This document shows, one piece after another, positions 7,544 to 16,174 of a stretch of 42,554 nt of DNA. Each line of letters starts with the position of its first letter. Within the stretch, counting starts at the first letter, position 1. Both the position numbers and the translations under genes were made by a program. Where the stretch lies: assembly GCA_034435675.1 (NCBI GenBank), contig DAOTWP010000309.1:1-42554 (forward strand), read 5' to 3'. The notes under the pieces are model-generated. The model was not told the origin of the DNA, made no database searches, and worked only from the letters and a program-made list of their open reading frames with translations. This DNA is from DAOTWP01 sp034435675 (GTDB taxonomy: Bacteria; Chloroflexota; Anaerolineae; Aggregatilineales; Phototrophicaceae).

Positions 7544-8818
7544 TCAGACCAGCCGCCGCAGCGCGCGCACCCGAAATGGCAGTTCCAGCGTCGCCGCCTG
7601 AAACAGCCCATCCTGCTCATCGCGAAAATGCAGCACGATGTCCGGCTCGTCCGGCGCATAGAATGCCGTGCGGCTGACCGGAATCAACCGGATCACCCGC
7701 CCCATGCGCAGCACGATGCGCCCTGCTGCCTCAACTGCCAGTTCCACCCGCGCCCCCTGCATCTCGTACACACCGGCGCATTTGCGCAGCGCATCGGCGC
7801 CGATGATGAACGGGCGCTGAACAGGCAGTTCAAGGTGCAGCAGCTGGCGCGCAATTGCTGTGACCAGCCTTTCCGCGTTGAACTCCGCCAGATTCGCCAG
7901 CACGATAATGCTGAGGTTATCCTGTAGAAAGCGAGCGTAATAACTCTTGAAGCCCGCCAGTTCGCCGGGGTGCAGCGCCGCGCGGTGCCCGTGATAGTCG
8001 CCAATGCCCCAGCCCAGCCCATAATCTACCGGGCTGCCCCCTTCCAGCCGCGCCGGGGTGAACATCTGCGTCACCGTTTCCGGTGCGAGCAGTTTGCCGC
8101 TGACCAGCGCCTGCTCCCAGCGGATCAGGTCGTCCAGCGTGCTGCCCAGCGCCCCGGCGGCATAGGGCTGTGTCATGCTGATAAATGCCGCGTTGTGATA
8201 ACTGCCGTCCGGCTGGCGTTCGTATCCGCTGGCACGTCCGGCGACCAGCCGTTCATGATCCAGATACACGGTCTGCGGCATGCCCAGCGGCGTGAACACC
8301 TCGCGCTCCAGATACTCGCCGTAGGGCCTGCCAGTGACAGCCTCGATGACCCTGCCGAGCAGCACATAATTGCTGTTGCTGTAGGCATAGCGTGTGCCGG
8401 GGCGAAAGCCGAACGGCTGCTGCGCGAACTGCGCGGTCAGTTCTTCAGGTGTCATGTCCTGGCGGTTGCTGCGATAGCCCGCATAGTGATAAATACCTGA
8501 TGTATGTGTCAGCAGGTGATAGAGTGTCAGGTCATGCCCGCTCGTCGGGTAATCCGGCAGGTAGTCACTGAGCGCGTCTTCCAGCCGCAGCGCGCCCAGC
8601 TCCGCCAGCCGCAGCACTGCCGCCGCTGTCAGTGGTTTGGTCAGCGAGGCGATGCGAAAGACGGTCTGCGTACTGACCGGCTGATGCCACTCGAGGTTCG
8701 CCAGCCCGTAACCCGCTGCGTGCAGCACCTCTGCGCCTTGCAGCACAGCCACGGCTGCGCCCGGCGTTTCGGCGCTGACTTCGGCATTCAACAGGGTATC
8801 AATCCATTCAATCGGCAT
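7544..8818 (-). CDS. Serine hydrolase, class C beta-lactamase fold
   Basis: A 424-residue protein with the catalytic signature of the beta-lactamase/penicillin-binding-protein fold: SLTK (Ser58, Lys61), YSN (Tyr146-Ser147-Asn148) and a third-motif region near HPGELAGF in place of the usual HxG/KTG. The core ends near residue 330; a beta-rich C-terminal domain follows, as in many esterase-type or D-aminopeptidase-like members. No signal peptide is seen from the annotated ATG, so the protein may be cytoplasmic, unlike true beta-lactamases. The start lacks a strong ribosome site (GGAAAG about 14 bases upstream). It is divergent from the small gene at 8908. Esterase or peptidase activity is more likely than antibiotic resistance. 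Confidence 0.85.
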   Translation of the reverse strand: MPIEWIDTLLNAEVSAETPGAAVAVLQGAEVLHAAGYGLANLEWHQPVSTQTVFRIASLTKPLTAAAVLRLAELGALRLEDALSDYLPDYPTSGHDLTLYHLLTHTSGIYHYAGYRSNRQDMTPEELTAQFAQQPFGFRPGTRYAYSNSNYVLLGRVIEAVTGRPYGEYLEREVFTPLGMPQTVYLDHERLVAGRASGYERQPDGSYHNAAFISMTQPYAAGALGSTLDDLIRWEQALVSGKLLAPETVTQMFTPARLEGGSPVDYGLGWGIGDYHGHRAALHPGELAGFKSYYARFLQDNLSIIVLANLAEFNAERLVTAIARQLLHLELPVQRPFIIGADALRKCAGVYEMQGARVELAVEAAGRIVLRMGRVIRLIPVSRTAFYAPDEPDIVLHFRDEQDGLFQAATLELPFRVRALRRLV

Positions 8819-8907
8819 GGTTTGTTAACACTTTCCCGTTAAAGCGGTGTTTGGGCAGCGGTCAAAATGGTGTATGCTATCGTTGCAAGCGAAACGAGGA
8901 ATTTGCC

Positions 8908-9234
8908 ATGACCAATGATCTCCAGCCGATGCACACGCCCGAACCCTTCCAGATGACTCCGCCATTTCTTGACGACAGACATGGCGCACGAACTGCCTTC
9001 GCCTTCTGGTTCAGCGCCCGGCAGGATCGGCTGCATCTGTTCACCGTGCTGACCGAGCTTGCCTGCGTGCACGATGTGCTGCCCACAGACGACGAAACAC
9101 GCTGTCTGGTGGAAATCAGCGATGCCTTTGACCCCGACGAGGCATGGCACTGGGTGCGCACCGAACTGGAAGAGGAACTCAATGACATCAAACTGGATGG
9201 CATCTGGTACGACGCCATCCGCTGGATTCTCTAG
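8908..9234 (+). CDS. Small acidic protein of unknown function, 108 residues
   Basis: Not recognised. The chain is acidic, with a C-terminal half rich in Glu and Trp (DEAWHWVRTELEEELNDI) and ending GIWYDAIRWIL. No signal peptide or cysteine motif. The ATG at 8908 is preceded by GAGGA with about 8 bases spacing, which decides the start over an upstream GTG-like codon. A weak TATGCT -10 box lies near 8870. It is the only plus-strand gene within a minus-strand block and converges on the TfoX-N-like gene. Confidence 0.7.
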   Translation: MTNDLQPMHTPEPFQMTPPFLDDRHGARTAFAFWFSARQDRLHLFTVLTELACVHDVLPTDDETRCLVEISDAFDPDEAWHWVRTELEEELNDIKLDGIWYDAIRWIL

Positions 9235-9248
9235 GCTGCTACCACACG

Positions 9249-9584
9249 CTACTGTCCGGCGACATAGAGCATCGACTCTTCCAAAAGTTCCACATCACCA
9301 GCATATGCTGCCGGTGAATCGTGATCAATCGAGAGCCACGCTTTCCAGATGACCCCGTCCGCAACCTCAAACGGGCTGAAATTTGCATTGCCCCCGGCAA
9401 GCAGTTCTGCTACACGCTTTTCAGGCAGTTTGATGGCAATGCCCGCGCCGCCCACAAAGCAGAAGACCTTGCCGTTAATCTTGTACGCCGGATAGCCAAA
9501 TGCCTTGCCGCCCTTCACCCCCGGCATCGGCAGCAGCAGATCATCCATTGCCGCCCGCACGTGTTCATCGTAATGTTCTGCCAA
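9249..9584 (-). CDS. TfoX-N / YjbR-like small protein
   Basis: A 111-residue protein whose middle, PGVKGGKAFGYPAYKINGKVFCFV, then GIAIKLPEKRVAELLA, follows the TfoX N-terminal/YjbR-like pattern (a small alpha/beta fold of unknown biochemical role; TfoX regulates competence in gammaproteobacteria). The chosen start is TTG at 9584 with GAGG just upstream. Reading frames that begin further up would place the start before the TATAAT box at 9622-9627, so a downstream start is required. An ATG at 9548 is a shorter alternative. The separate TfoX C-terminal domain is encoded far away at 32897. Confidence 0.65.
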   Translation of the reverse strand: MAEHYDEHVRAAMDDLLLPMPGVKGGKAFGYPAYKINGKVFCFVGGAGIAIKLPEKRVAELLAGGNANFSPFEVADGVIWKAWLSIDHDSPAAYAGDVELLEESMLYVAGQ

Positions 9585-9621
9585 TCCACACCTCACGCTT
9601 CCAAATAGAATATGCGTTCTG

Positions 9622-9627
9622 ATTATA
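9622..9627 (-). promoter_or_regulatory. -10 box of the TfoX-N-like gene
   Basis: The minus strand reads CGCTATAATC around this TATAAT, identical over 10 bases to the boxes at 30023-30032 and 33506-33515. The leader to the TTG start would be about 30 bases. No consensus -35 was found. Confidence 0.6.
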
Positions 9628-9671
9628 GCGCCGGTAGTCTGTGCGGGCAACTGTGCGCCGGGAAATGCGGG

Positions 9672-10409
9672 CTACAGGTCCTTGAGAATTCGCTCGCGGG
9701 CGTCGTCGTACTCGTCTGCGTTGATTAACCCTGCTTTGTACGACTCCTCCAACTGCTTCAGGCGCTCGGTCAGCGTACCGGACTGCGGCGCTGCCTGCAT
9801 GGTCACACGCACTGGCTGGCTGCCACGCTGGATGAGGGTCTGCTGAAGCGCATCCCAATCAATGGCGACGTGTTCGCGCTGTGCGGGGTCATATTTCACC
9901 GGGATGGTTGAGCCAACGCCAAAGCTGCCGAGCATGCCAAAACGCAGCAGGAATTGGGTCTCCGTTTCGTAAGACGGTTCGCCAGGCGGCAGCACCTGCA
10001 AGCGCGTTTTCATCAGCGGCTGGTCATTGATTTCCGTGCCGGTAGATCGCATATCCAGCACCCGTGCCTGCGCGGGCAAACCTGTTGCCAGCACACGGCG
10101 GTTCCTGCGGGCATTGCCCAGCATTCCAGCCACTATTACTGCGATGAACAGCAGGCTGCCGCCTACAATCCCGGCGACAGCGAGACCGATCAGCGCACCG
10201 GTCACTGAAGTGCGCGACCCATCTGGAAATTCGCAGGTGATTTCTGTGCTGGTCCCCGTTGAGCCTGACCGTTGGCTGACAAGCTCACCATCGGCACACA
10301 GCACACCCGAAAACGCCTGCCCAAAATCCGGGATCAGCGCGGCGGCGAAGAAGACCCACCCCAGAACTTCAACCACGATTGCAATCAGCAGCAGCAAACG
10401 CTTGAACAT
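9672..10409 (-). CDS. DUF3592-like membrane protein with C-terminal SHOCT domain
   Basis: A 245-residue membrane protein: helix 1 at about residues 4-26, an extracytoplasmic loop with two cysteines (C38, C59), helix 2 at 71-98, then a cytoplasmic DUF3592-like beta domain (LPAQARVLDM ... IPVKYDPAQREHVAID). The last 35 residues (LTERLKQLEESYKAGLINADEYDDARERILKDL region) are a SHOCT domain, a short motif common at C-termini of membrane proteins in this phylum. The ATG at 10409 has AAGG about 9 bases upstream. Role unknown; SHOCT domains are thought to mediate oligomerisation. Confidence 0.8.
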   Translation of the reverse strand: MFKRLLLLIAIVVEVLGWVFFAAALIPDFGQAFSGVLCADGELVSQRSGSTGTSTEITCEFPDGSRTSVTGALIGLAVAGIVGGSLLFIAVIVAGMLGNARRNRRVLATGLPAQARVLDMRSTGTEINDQPLMKTRLQVLPPGEPSYETETQFLLRFGMLGSFGVGSTIPVKYDPAQREHVAIDWDALQQTLIQRGSQPVRVTMQAAPQSGTLTERLKQLEESYKAGLINADEYDDARERILKDL

Positions 10410-10429
10410 AGATGCGACCTTTTGTGTGA

Positions 10430-10474
10430 TGTGCGACACAGCATGCACGACACGGCGTGTGCGACACGGCATGC
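10430..10474. repeat. 17-base direct repeat with 28-base period upstream of the DUF3592 gene
   Basis: TGTGCGACACAGCATGC (10430-10446) recurs at 10458-10474 with one mismatch, and a partial third CGACACGGC lies between. The block sits 20 to 65 bases upstream of the DUF3592/SHOCT start, a normal place for an operator. Confidence 0.5.
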
Positions 10475-10540
10475 CCAGCACGGTGTACAGCACTGTGCGA
10501 AAATGCAGGGCATTACCGCCCACCCCGCACTTCTAATTGT

Positions 10541-11563
10541 CTACAGTCCGCGCAGTTTCGCCAGCACTTCATCCTGCGCGGCGTAATCACGCATGCCGTC
10601 CGGCAGCGGGTCAGGCAGGTGTTCGGCATCCCACACGGCAGTGCGGCGCATGCCTGCTGCGAAAGGAATGACCGGCTTGAACCCCAACTCGGACTCGATG
10701 CGCCCTGTAGAACAGACCAGCGGATGCGCGTCCGGGACGCCGAACCGCAGCGTTTCCGGCAGCAGTGCCTCCGGCGCGGTGACGATCTCGCCCTGCCAGC
10801 CAAACGCGCTGGCGGTCATCTGCACCATCTCGCGCGCACTGAATGCGCCATCCGCCACGTTATAAACCCGCCCCAGTGCGCGGTCATCGGTTGCCGCCAG
10901 CGCCATTGCGGCGCCGACATTTTCGACATAGCCATAGGTGGACTGCCAGTTGGCATAGCTTTCGGACAGCAGCAGCGCGGGGCGGCGGTCAATCATTGGC
11001 ACGACGTAACTCAGCAGACGGCGCTGATAGTCACCTTCGCCAATAACCATTGGCAGACGCAGCACAGTGCCGGGCATATCGGCATTATTCAATGTGAGTT
11101 TTTCGGCGGGAATCTTGTCGTAATGGTGCATCGGATTTGCCGGGTCGGGAAAGTTGCTGCGGTAGGGATAAAACACCTCGCGCAGTGGGGCGTCTTCATC
11201 GGCGGGGATGGCCAGGCGTTCGCCCGGTTCGGTGCCGTTCAGCCGCCCGTACATGCGGTAGACATCCATGCTGCTGGTCATCACCAGACGTTTGGCAACG
11301 CCTTTGAACACTGCCAGTGTGTCGGCAATATCCTGTTCCTGAAGCACGATATTGTGCAGCACGACATCCGGCGCAAACCCAACCAGTAAATCGCGCGAGT
11401 CGCTCAGTTTGCGGGCATCGCCTGTAAACTGGTCAACGTCCGCGGGCAGCGCACCTGCCGTTTGCCCGCGATGAAAGACCGCGACGGTATGCCCGGCAGC
11501 GTGCAGATGCCGGACGAGCGCCGCGCCGATGAAGCGTGTGCCGCCTATCACGAGAACGCGCAT
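10541..11563 (-). CDS. NAD-dependent epimerase/dehydratase family protein (extended SDR)
   Basis: A 340-residue protein starting MRVLVIGGTRFIG, the dinucleotide-binding GxxxxxG loop of extended SDRs. A TSSMDVYRMYG segment fits the active-site Ser/Tyr strand, and HHYDKIPAEK takes the place of the usual YxxxK motif. The C-terminal part (YGYVENVGAAMALAATDD ... GRVYNVADG) is typical of nucleotide-sugar-type epimerases and their CSP41-like relatives. The ATG at 11563 has AAAGGA 9 bases upstream. It stands alone; the substrate cannot be assigned. The departure from strict YxxxK makes it an atypical SDR. Confidence 0.85.
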   Translation of the reverse strand: MRVLVIGGTRFIGAALVRHLHAAGHTVAVFHRGQTAGALPADVDQFTGDARKLSDSRDLLVGFAPDVVLHNIVLQEQDIADTLAVFKGVAKRLVMTSSMDVYRMYGRLNGTEPGERLAIPADEDAPLREVFYPYRSNFPDPANPMHHYDKIPAEKLTLNNADMPGTVLRLPMVIGEGDYQRRLLSYVVPMIDRRPALLLSESYANWQSTYGYVENVGAAMALAATDDRALGRVYNVADGAFSAREMVQMTASAFGWQGEIVTAPEALLPETLRFGVPDAHPLVCSTGRIESELGFKPVIPFAAGMRRTAVWDAEHLPDPLPDGMRDYAAQDEVLAKLRGL

Positions 11564-11973
11564 AAGAACGATTCCTTTCGGATCAGCCAAATCAGCGAGT
11601 TAAGACGTTATGGATAGGTGGTCACACTCCGGTGCCCGTTTGGTTCCCACCTGTTGTCATCATCCGCCAATTCTGGCGCTCCAGCCGCGAATTTACACCA
11701 TGTGCGCCCTATCCGCAGCGCGCGAACAGCACTGCGCCACACACGCCGCCCCTGCGTTCACCTGCCATGGCACACATCGCAGGCACTTGCGCCGCCCCAA
11801 AATGCGGAGATCAGGCGAATTAAATTGGAACCTCCGACTTTTGGCGGTAGTCATTACTGGCAGCAGCACGTTACGCTGGAAACATGTGGCAGCCGTGCCG
11901 CAGCGGCGCAGTACCCGCAAGGATGTTTTCCGCGCCGCACACATTCGTTCATTCAAGCAGGGAGCAGCAGACC
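11564..11973. other. 410-base divergent intergenic region
   Basis: It separates the divergent epimerase and SH3b-lipoprotein genes and must hold both promoters. A GGGAG ribosome site lies before the ATG at 11974. I see no convincing -35/-10 pair, no RNA gene and no repeat; plus-strand open frames here lack coding character. Confidence 0.4.
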
Positions 11974-13572
11974 ATGTCATTCAACAGGGGGGCACAAGCC
12001 CTGATCCTGGGACTAAGTATCATTTTGCTTGCCGCCTGTTCACTGGGCGCAGGACAAACGCCGGACAACAGCGGCGCTGGCGACGACTCGCAGGCACGCA
12101 TTACCGATTTGCCGCCGCTAACCAGCACACCGCCCTTTTCCACCGCGACTCCGCAGCCGACGCGCACGCCACAACCTACTGCCACCACGGGCACAATCAA
12201 CACCGGCGGGAACAGCGGCGGGACTAACGGCGGCACAGGAAACGGCATTGTTGTGAACCCCGGCGGCACGCCGCCGGCAACTGTCTGCAATGTCACGCCG
12301 TTCAACGTACAGGCGGTCAATATTCGGCAGGGACCGGGCACCAGTTACACGGTTATCGGCACGCTGATCACCTATGCCCCGCTGATGACCGGGCGCGACG
12401 GCTGGTATCAGATTCTGCTGCCCACGGGTGCAAGCGGCTGGGTCAGCGGCAGCGTGACCACACTGGTCGGCGCGTGTGGCGGCAATCCCGGTCCTGTGCC
12501 GGTTTATCGCATTGCCAACAGCGGCACACCGCCAACGACCATGTGCGCGGTGGTCAATTCAACCGGTGCAGACATTCCGGTTTACGGGCTGCCGCTGCAA
12601 ACGCCGACGCTCGTGCCGCAGACGCCGGTCGCCAATCTGGGCACATGGGCGCAGGCGCTGTCACGGCATGCGGACGGGTCCATTGAAATCATTATCCGCG
12701 CCGGGGTGACCGGCTGGGTAGACGGCAATCGGGTCGTGACGACAGCCCCCTGCGCGCAGGTTTTCGGCGGCGGTGGGGGCAGCCTGCCCGTGCTCAACCT
12801 GCCGGGAGAACGTATCCCGGCGGCAATGTGCGCGGCAGTGCATCCCGGCGGCACGCTGGTAATCTATGTCTACAGCCAGCCGAACGGCGCGGCGGTGGCG
12901 ATTATGGGCAATGCCGGGCGTGTGCTGGGGCTGCAAAATGGCTGGCTGCACATCACCGATGACAACGGGCACAGCGGATGGGTCAGCGCCAACCAGCCTG
13001 GCATCATTGGTCCCTGCAACGACATGCCCGAAACGCCGCTGCCGATGGTTGGTGAACTTGCAGGACCGGGCAGCCCGCTGCCGTCAGATGTCTGCGCAGC
13101 AATGCACCCGGATTCGATCTTTGCCGTGTTCATCTATGCGCAGGCGAATACCAACACCACGCCGGTTGCAGTGCTGCACATGAGCGGCTGGGTTCCGGCA
13201 ATCGGCAGAAATGGGGACTTCACCCAGGTACAGTGGAGCATTAGCGGGGTGGGCTATACCGGCTGGGTGCAGTCGCCGCAGATTAACCTGTTCAACTGCG
13301 ACACCGGGCAAATTGACTATACTACGCTGCCCGGACACAACGATGATCGCGATGTCCCCGAAGGTGTCTGCGTAGCGATGCATCCTGCCAGCGGGACACA
13401 GTTCGTGCTGATCTACCGCATTCCCAACAGCATGAGCATTCCATTCATGCGGCTGGATACATGGGCGGAAGTTGTCTACCGGTCTAATGACGGCTGGCTG
13501 CAAGTCCGCCTGAATGAACGCGAAACCGGCTGGGTGCGGCAGGATACCATCGCTCTGAATGGACCATGCTGA
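11974..13572 (+). CDS. Lipoprotein with five Cys-bracketed SH3b-like modules
   Basis: A 532-residue protein with a lipoprotein signal (ILLAACSLG; Cys about residue 20), so anchored outside the membrane. A Thr/Pro/Gly linker to about residue 100 is followed by five tandem SH3b-like modules. The first is canonical (VNIRQGPGTSYTVIGTL ... GWYQILL ... GWVSGS); the other four start with [MV]C.A[VM] and end with a Cys 60-70 residues later, each with a terminal GW[VM] strand. The regular Cys pair per module suggests one disulfide each. Such modules usually bind peptidoglycan or surface polymers. The ATG at 11974 is chosen for the GGGAG site and the signal peptide. No enzymatic domain is present. Confidence 0.85.
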   Translation: MSFNRGAQALILGLSIILLAACSLGAGQTPDNSGAGDDSQARITDLPPLTSTPPFSTATPQPTRTPQPTATTGTINTGGNSGGTNGGTGNGIVVNPGGTPPATVCNVTPFNVQAVNIRQGPGTSYTVIGTLITYAPLMTGRDGWYQILLPTGASGWVSGSVTTLVGACGGNPGPVPVYRIANSGTPPTTMCAVVNSTGADIPVYGLPLQTPTLVPQTPVANLGTWAQALSRHADGSIEIIIRAGVTGWVDGNRVVTTAPCAQVFGGGGGSLPVLNLPGERIPAAMCAAVHPGGTLVIYVYSQPNGAAVAIMGNAGRVLGLQNGWLHITDDNGHSGWVSANQPGIIGPCNDMPETPLPMVGELAGPGSPLPSDVCAAMHPDSIFAVFIYAQANTNTTPVAVLHMSGWVPAIGRNGDFTQVQWSISGVGYTGWVQSPQINLFNCDTGQIDYTTLPGHNDDRDVPEGVCVAMHPASGTQFVLIYRIPNSMSIPFMRLDTWAEVVYRSNDGWLQVRLNERETGWVRQDTIALNGPC

Positions 13573-13593
13573 TTGTTGTGCCTCGGTAAACCT

Positions 13594-13623
13594 GGACAAG
13601 GGGCTGTCTCCTCTTGTTCAGGG
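13594..13623. repeat. Gene-end hairpin repeat, copy 2
   Basis: Stem CAAGGGG/CTCTTG-type pairing (7 pairs, one G-U) followed by TTCAGGG. It matches the 2016-2045 element at 23 of 30 positions. It lies just downstream of the SH3b lipoprotein stop in a convergent gap. Confidence 0.6.
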
Positions 13624-13663
13624 CGACAGGCTGCTGGGCAAATTCTCAACCGGAGGACAACCT

Positions 13664-13705
13664 GGGTGTGCTGTGGGGCAGTTAACGCTGTGCCGCAGAA
13701 CACCC
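13664..13705. terminator. Imperfect hairpin between convergent genes
   Basis: GGGTGTGCTGTGG pairs with CCGCAGAACACCC with one mismatch and one G-U. It abuts the stop codon of the minus-strand transporter gene. A role in terminating one or both genes is plausible but no T-run follows. Confidence 0.4.
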
Positions 13706-13706
13706 T

Positions 13707-14918
13707 TCACCCGCCGACCAGCAGCAGCCACACCGCCCCGACCAGCAGGGTCAGCACAGTAATCGGTACGCCTGCCCGCAGAAATGCCATGAAGCTCACC
13801 CGAATACCATGGACTGCCGCGACTTCAGCGACAATCAGCGTGGCGGCAGAGCCGAGCAGCGTCAGGTTGCCTGCGAGCGTGGAAGCCATTGCCAGGGTAA
13901 GCCAGGCGCTCTGCGGGTCCGGAAAGCCGGGGATTTCCGGGCGCAGCAGCAGCACTGCTGGAACGTTGCTGACAATGTTGCTCAAACCCGCTGTGATCAC
14001 CGTCAGCGCCGGAACACCGCTGTGCAGCAAAGTGCGTGTGCCTTCAAACAGCCATGCGCTGATGCCGGTGGTCTCAATCGCACTCGTGACGACAAACAAG
14101 CCGGCGAAGAATGCCAGCAGATCCCAGTCAAGTGCCAGCAAACGCGATGGACGCAGCCGCGATATCAGCAGCAGCCCCGCCGCCGCGCAAGCCGCCGTCA
14201 CCACCGGCGCGCCCAGCAGAAATGCCAGCATCAGCCCGCCGACAATCAGCACGGTTCTGCCCAGCAGCGGTGTGTAGGGGCGCGGTGGCGGCATTTGCAC
14301 TGCTGGCAGTTTGCCACTGAATTCGGCAGGATAAGCGCGCACAATCACCCCCCAGCAGATCAGCAGCCCAACTGCCGCCACAGGACCCAGATAGACCAGA
14401 AAGGTGAAGTAGGGGATGCCGCTTGCCTGCCCGATGACCAGATTTTGTGGGTTGCCTGTAATGGTGGCAACACTGCCCACGTTGGCGGCAGTCGCCAGCC
14501 CGATCAGATAGGGCAGCGGATTACGCTCCGCGCGCCGGGTCAGGTCAACCACCAGCGGTGTGAGCATCAAACAGATGGGGTCATTGAGGAACAACGCCGA
14601 CAGCACGCCCGCCGACAGAATGATCATCGCCAGCAGCATCCGCGGGCTGTGCGCAGCGCGCAGGGCACGCCCGCCAACAAAGCGAAAAAAGCCTGCCAGC
14701 CGCAGGTTGACGTTGATAACCATCATCGCGCCGAGCAGCAGAATCGTGCCCATATCCAGCGCCGCCAGCGCGTCGTGTTCGCTGATCGCGCCCAGGACCA
14801 CCAGCAGCGCCGCACCCGCCAGCGCAATAGTCGCCCGATTCATGCGCAGCAGCGGCACCTGCCCGATGGCAATAGCAGCATAGATCGCCAGAATCAACAG
14901 TGCGTAGAGAATTTGCAT
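13707..14918 (-). CDS. ArsB/SLC13-type ion transporter (IT superfamily)
   Basis: A 403-residue polytopic membrane protein with about 11-12 hydrophobic helices. Motifs of the ion-transporter superfamily are visible: FLNDPICLMLTP, ATITGNPQNLVIG in the first half, and SNIVSNVPAVLLL with LAGNLTLLGSAATLIVAE in the second, forming the paired re-entrant loops. These fit the CitMHS/ArsB/NhaD-like families that move arsenite, organic anions or sodium. No arsenic gene (ArsR, ArsC, ArsA) is adjacent, so the substrate is open. The ATG at 14918 has AGGA five bases upstream. Confidence 0.85.
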   Translation of the reverse strand: MQILYALLILAIYAAIAIGQVPLLRMNRATIALAGAALLVVLGAISEHDALAALDMGTILLLGAMMVINVNLRLAGFFRFVGGRALRAAHSPRMLLAMIILSAGVLSALFLNDPICLMLTPLVVDLTRRAERNPLPYLIGLATAANVGSVATITGNPQNLVIGQASGIPYFTFLVYLGPVAAVGLLICWGVIVRAYPAEFSGKLPAVQMPPPRPYTPLLGRTVLIVGGLMLAFLLGAPVVTAACAAAGLLLISRLRPSRLLALDWDLLAFFAGLFVVTSAIETTGISAWLFEGTRTLLHSGVPALTVITAGLSNIVSNVPAVLLLRPEIPGFPDPQSAWLTLAMASTLAGNLTLLGSAATLIVAEVAAVHGIRVSFMAFLRAGVPITVLTLLVGAVWLLLVGG

Positions 14919-14998
14919 CGGTATCCTGGCGCGTTCAAAGCGATAACAGGAATGCTGCCAATTGGCAGTGCGCCAGCCAGCCGGGCAGCCAGCGCAGC

Positions 14999-15004
14999 AT
15001 TATA
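14999..15004 (-). promoter_or_regulatory. -10 box of the ArsB/SLC13-type transporter gene
   Basis: TATAAT on the minus strand, about 80 bases upstream of the ATG. The -35 region (CTGAAA about 16 bases further up) is only a partial match. Confidence 0.5.
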
Positions 15005-15049
15005 CCTGTCGCGGCACGTTTTTCAGGGGCATGTTCATTGCCGGCACAC

Positions 15050-16084
15050 TCATTGCCGATCCTGCCGGTGCTGGCGCGGGTGCAGCGGCAGCACGCCCTG
15101 CCGCGTCGCCAGCCAGTAGGTCACCCGCAGCGCCAGCCATGCCAGCAGTACATAAACCAGCACTGCCAGCAGCGTGCCCACGCTGTAAAGGACGTTACTG
15201 CTAATTCCGGCGGCGACGCTGGGCTGGCTGGTCAGAATGCTCAACCCGACAAGGCTGCCGTTATCCAGCAGGCTGAACAGGCTGACAAAGAACACTTGCA
15301 GTGCCGCAAAGTCCAGCGCACCAGTGGGCACAACCAACGGGTCCTGATCGGGCAGCAGTTCGAACGTCGCCATACCCAGCGCCAGCAGCGCCGCGAACGC
15401 CGTGCCGATCAGCGCCAGCCGCAGCAGCCCCGCCCCGACAAGGCTCAGCTCAATGCGCCGGGTGAGTGCAGATGCCAGCGTACCCGCCGCCGCCGTCAGC
15501 AGCAAATTGCCAAAGGTAAGCAGCGGCAGCAGCAGCAGGAATGCCAGCAGCCCGCCCCAGTTAGGCGGCTGCCCAAAGGGGTGGTTATAGGTGGTGACCA
15601 GGTACACCAGAACGAACCAGAGGGCAATCAGACCGCGCAGCAGCAGCAGTGCCGTGTACATGCGCGCCATACGCAGCAGGATCGCTTTCAGTTTCGCGGC
15701 GACAATCTGGCGGGTATTCCTACCGGTCATGACCAGCAAATCCCAGGTTTCGTTCTGGTGCTCACGGGTGATGCTGTTGGCGGCAAGTGCCAGCGTCCAG
15801 AATTGCAGCCGGAAATGAAAAGCCGCCGTAAACGGCAGCAGTGTCACGGCGGGCAGGTAAATCAGCAGGTAGTCACGCGGGTTGAACTCGACGAGCGGCA
15901 GCCCCGCAAAGATAATCAACAGCACAATCGCCCCGCGCAGCAGCCATGAAATCGCTTTCTGCCACACAGGGCGTTTACGCATGCCCAGCAAACGCCGGTT
16001 CTCGCGGATGTACTGGTGCAGCAGTTCTGCGCGCAGCACCGGATCTGCGGACGGACTCCAGTCGCGCAGCCTCAAACGGTCCAT
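15050..16084 (-). CDS. ABC-2-type permease-like membrane protein
   Basis: A 344-residue protein with about six hydrophobic segments. The ITREHQNETWDLLVMTG stretch followed by a VAAKL helix resembles the conserved cytoplasmic loop of ABC-2 permeases (ERE.GTWD.LL.T...). No ATPase gene lies next to it, which is unusual, and the best ATPase in the window belongs to a different family at the right edge. The C-terminus is Arg/Gln/His-rich. The chosen ATG at 16084 has only a weak ribosome site (GAAAGCGG), so the start may be off. Confidence 0.65.
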   Translation of the reverse strand: MDRLRLRDWSPSADPVLRAELLHQYIRENRRLLGMRKRPVWQKAISWLLRGAIVLLIIFAGLPLVEFNPRDYLLIYLPAVTLLPFTAAFHFRLQFWTLALAANSITREHQNETWDLLVMTGRNTRQIVAAKLKAILLRMARMYTALLLLRGLIALWFVLVYLVTTYNHPFGQPPNWGGLLAFLLLLPLLTFGNLLLTAAAGTLASALTRRIELSLVGAGLLRLALIGTAFAALLALGMATFELLPDQDPLVVPTGALDFAALQVFFVSLFSLLDNGSLVGLSILTSQPSVAAGISSNVLYSVGTLLAVLVYVLLAWLALRVTYWLATRQGVLPLHPRQHRQDRQ

Positions 16085-16174
16085 TGCACAGCCGCTTTCT
16101 TGCTCCAGGGCAGGGGGCAGCCTATCGGGAGCCAATCGCTATTTGCAATCAACAGCACAGCGGTGTCGCAGCCT

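Noticed and set aside
7544..8818. Antibiotic-resistance beta-lactamase
   Set aside because: No signal peptide and an esterase-type third motif; the family is mostly non-resistance hydrolases.
13707..14918. Arsenite efflux pump ArsB by name
   Set aside because: The transporter superfamily is clear but no arsenic genes are nearby, so a specific substrate is not claimed.
13809..15119. Long plus-strand frame opposite the ArsB/SLC13-type transporter
   Set aside because: Gln/Arg-rich low-complexity translation; the transporter on the other strand explains the region.
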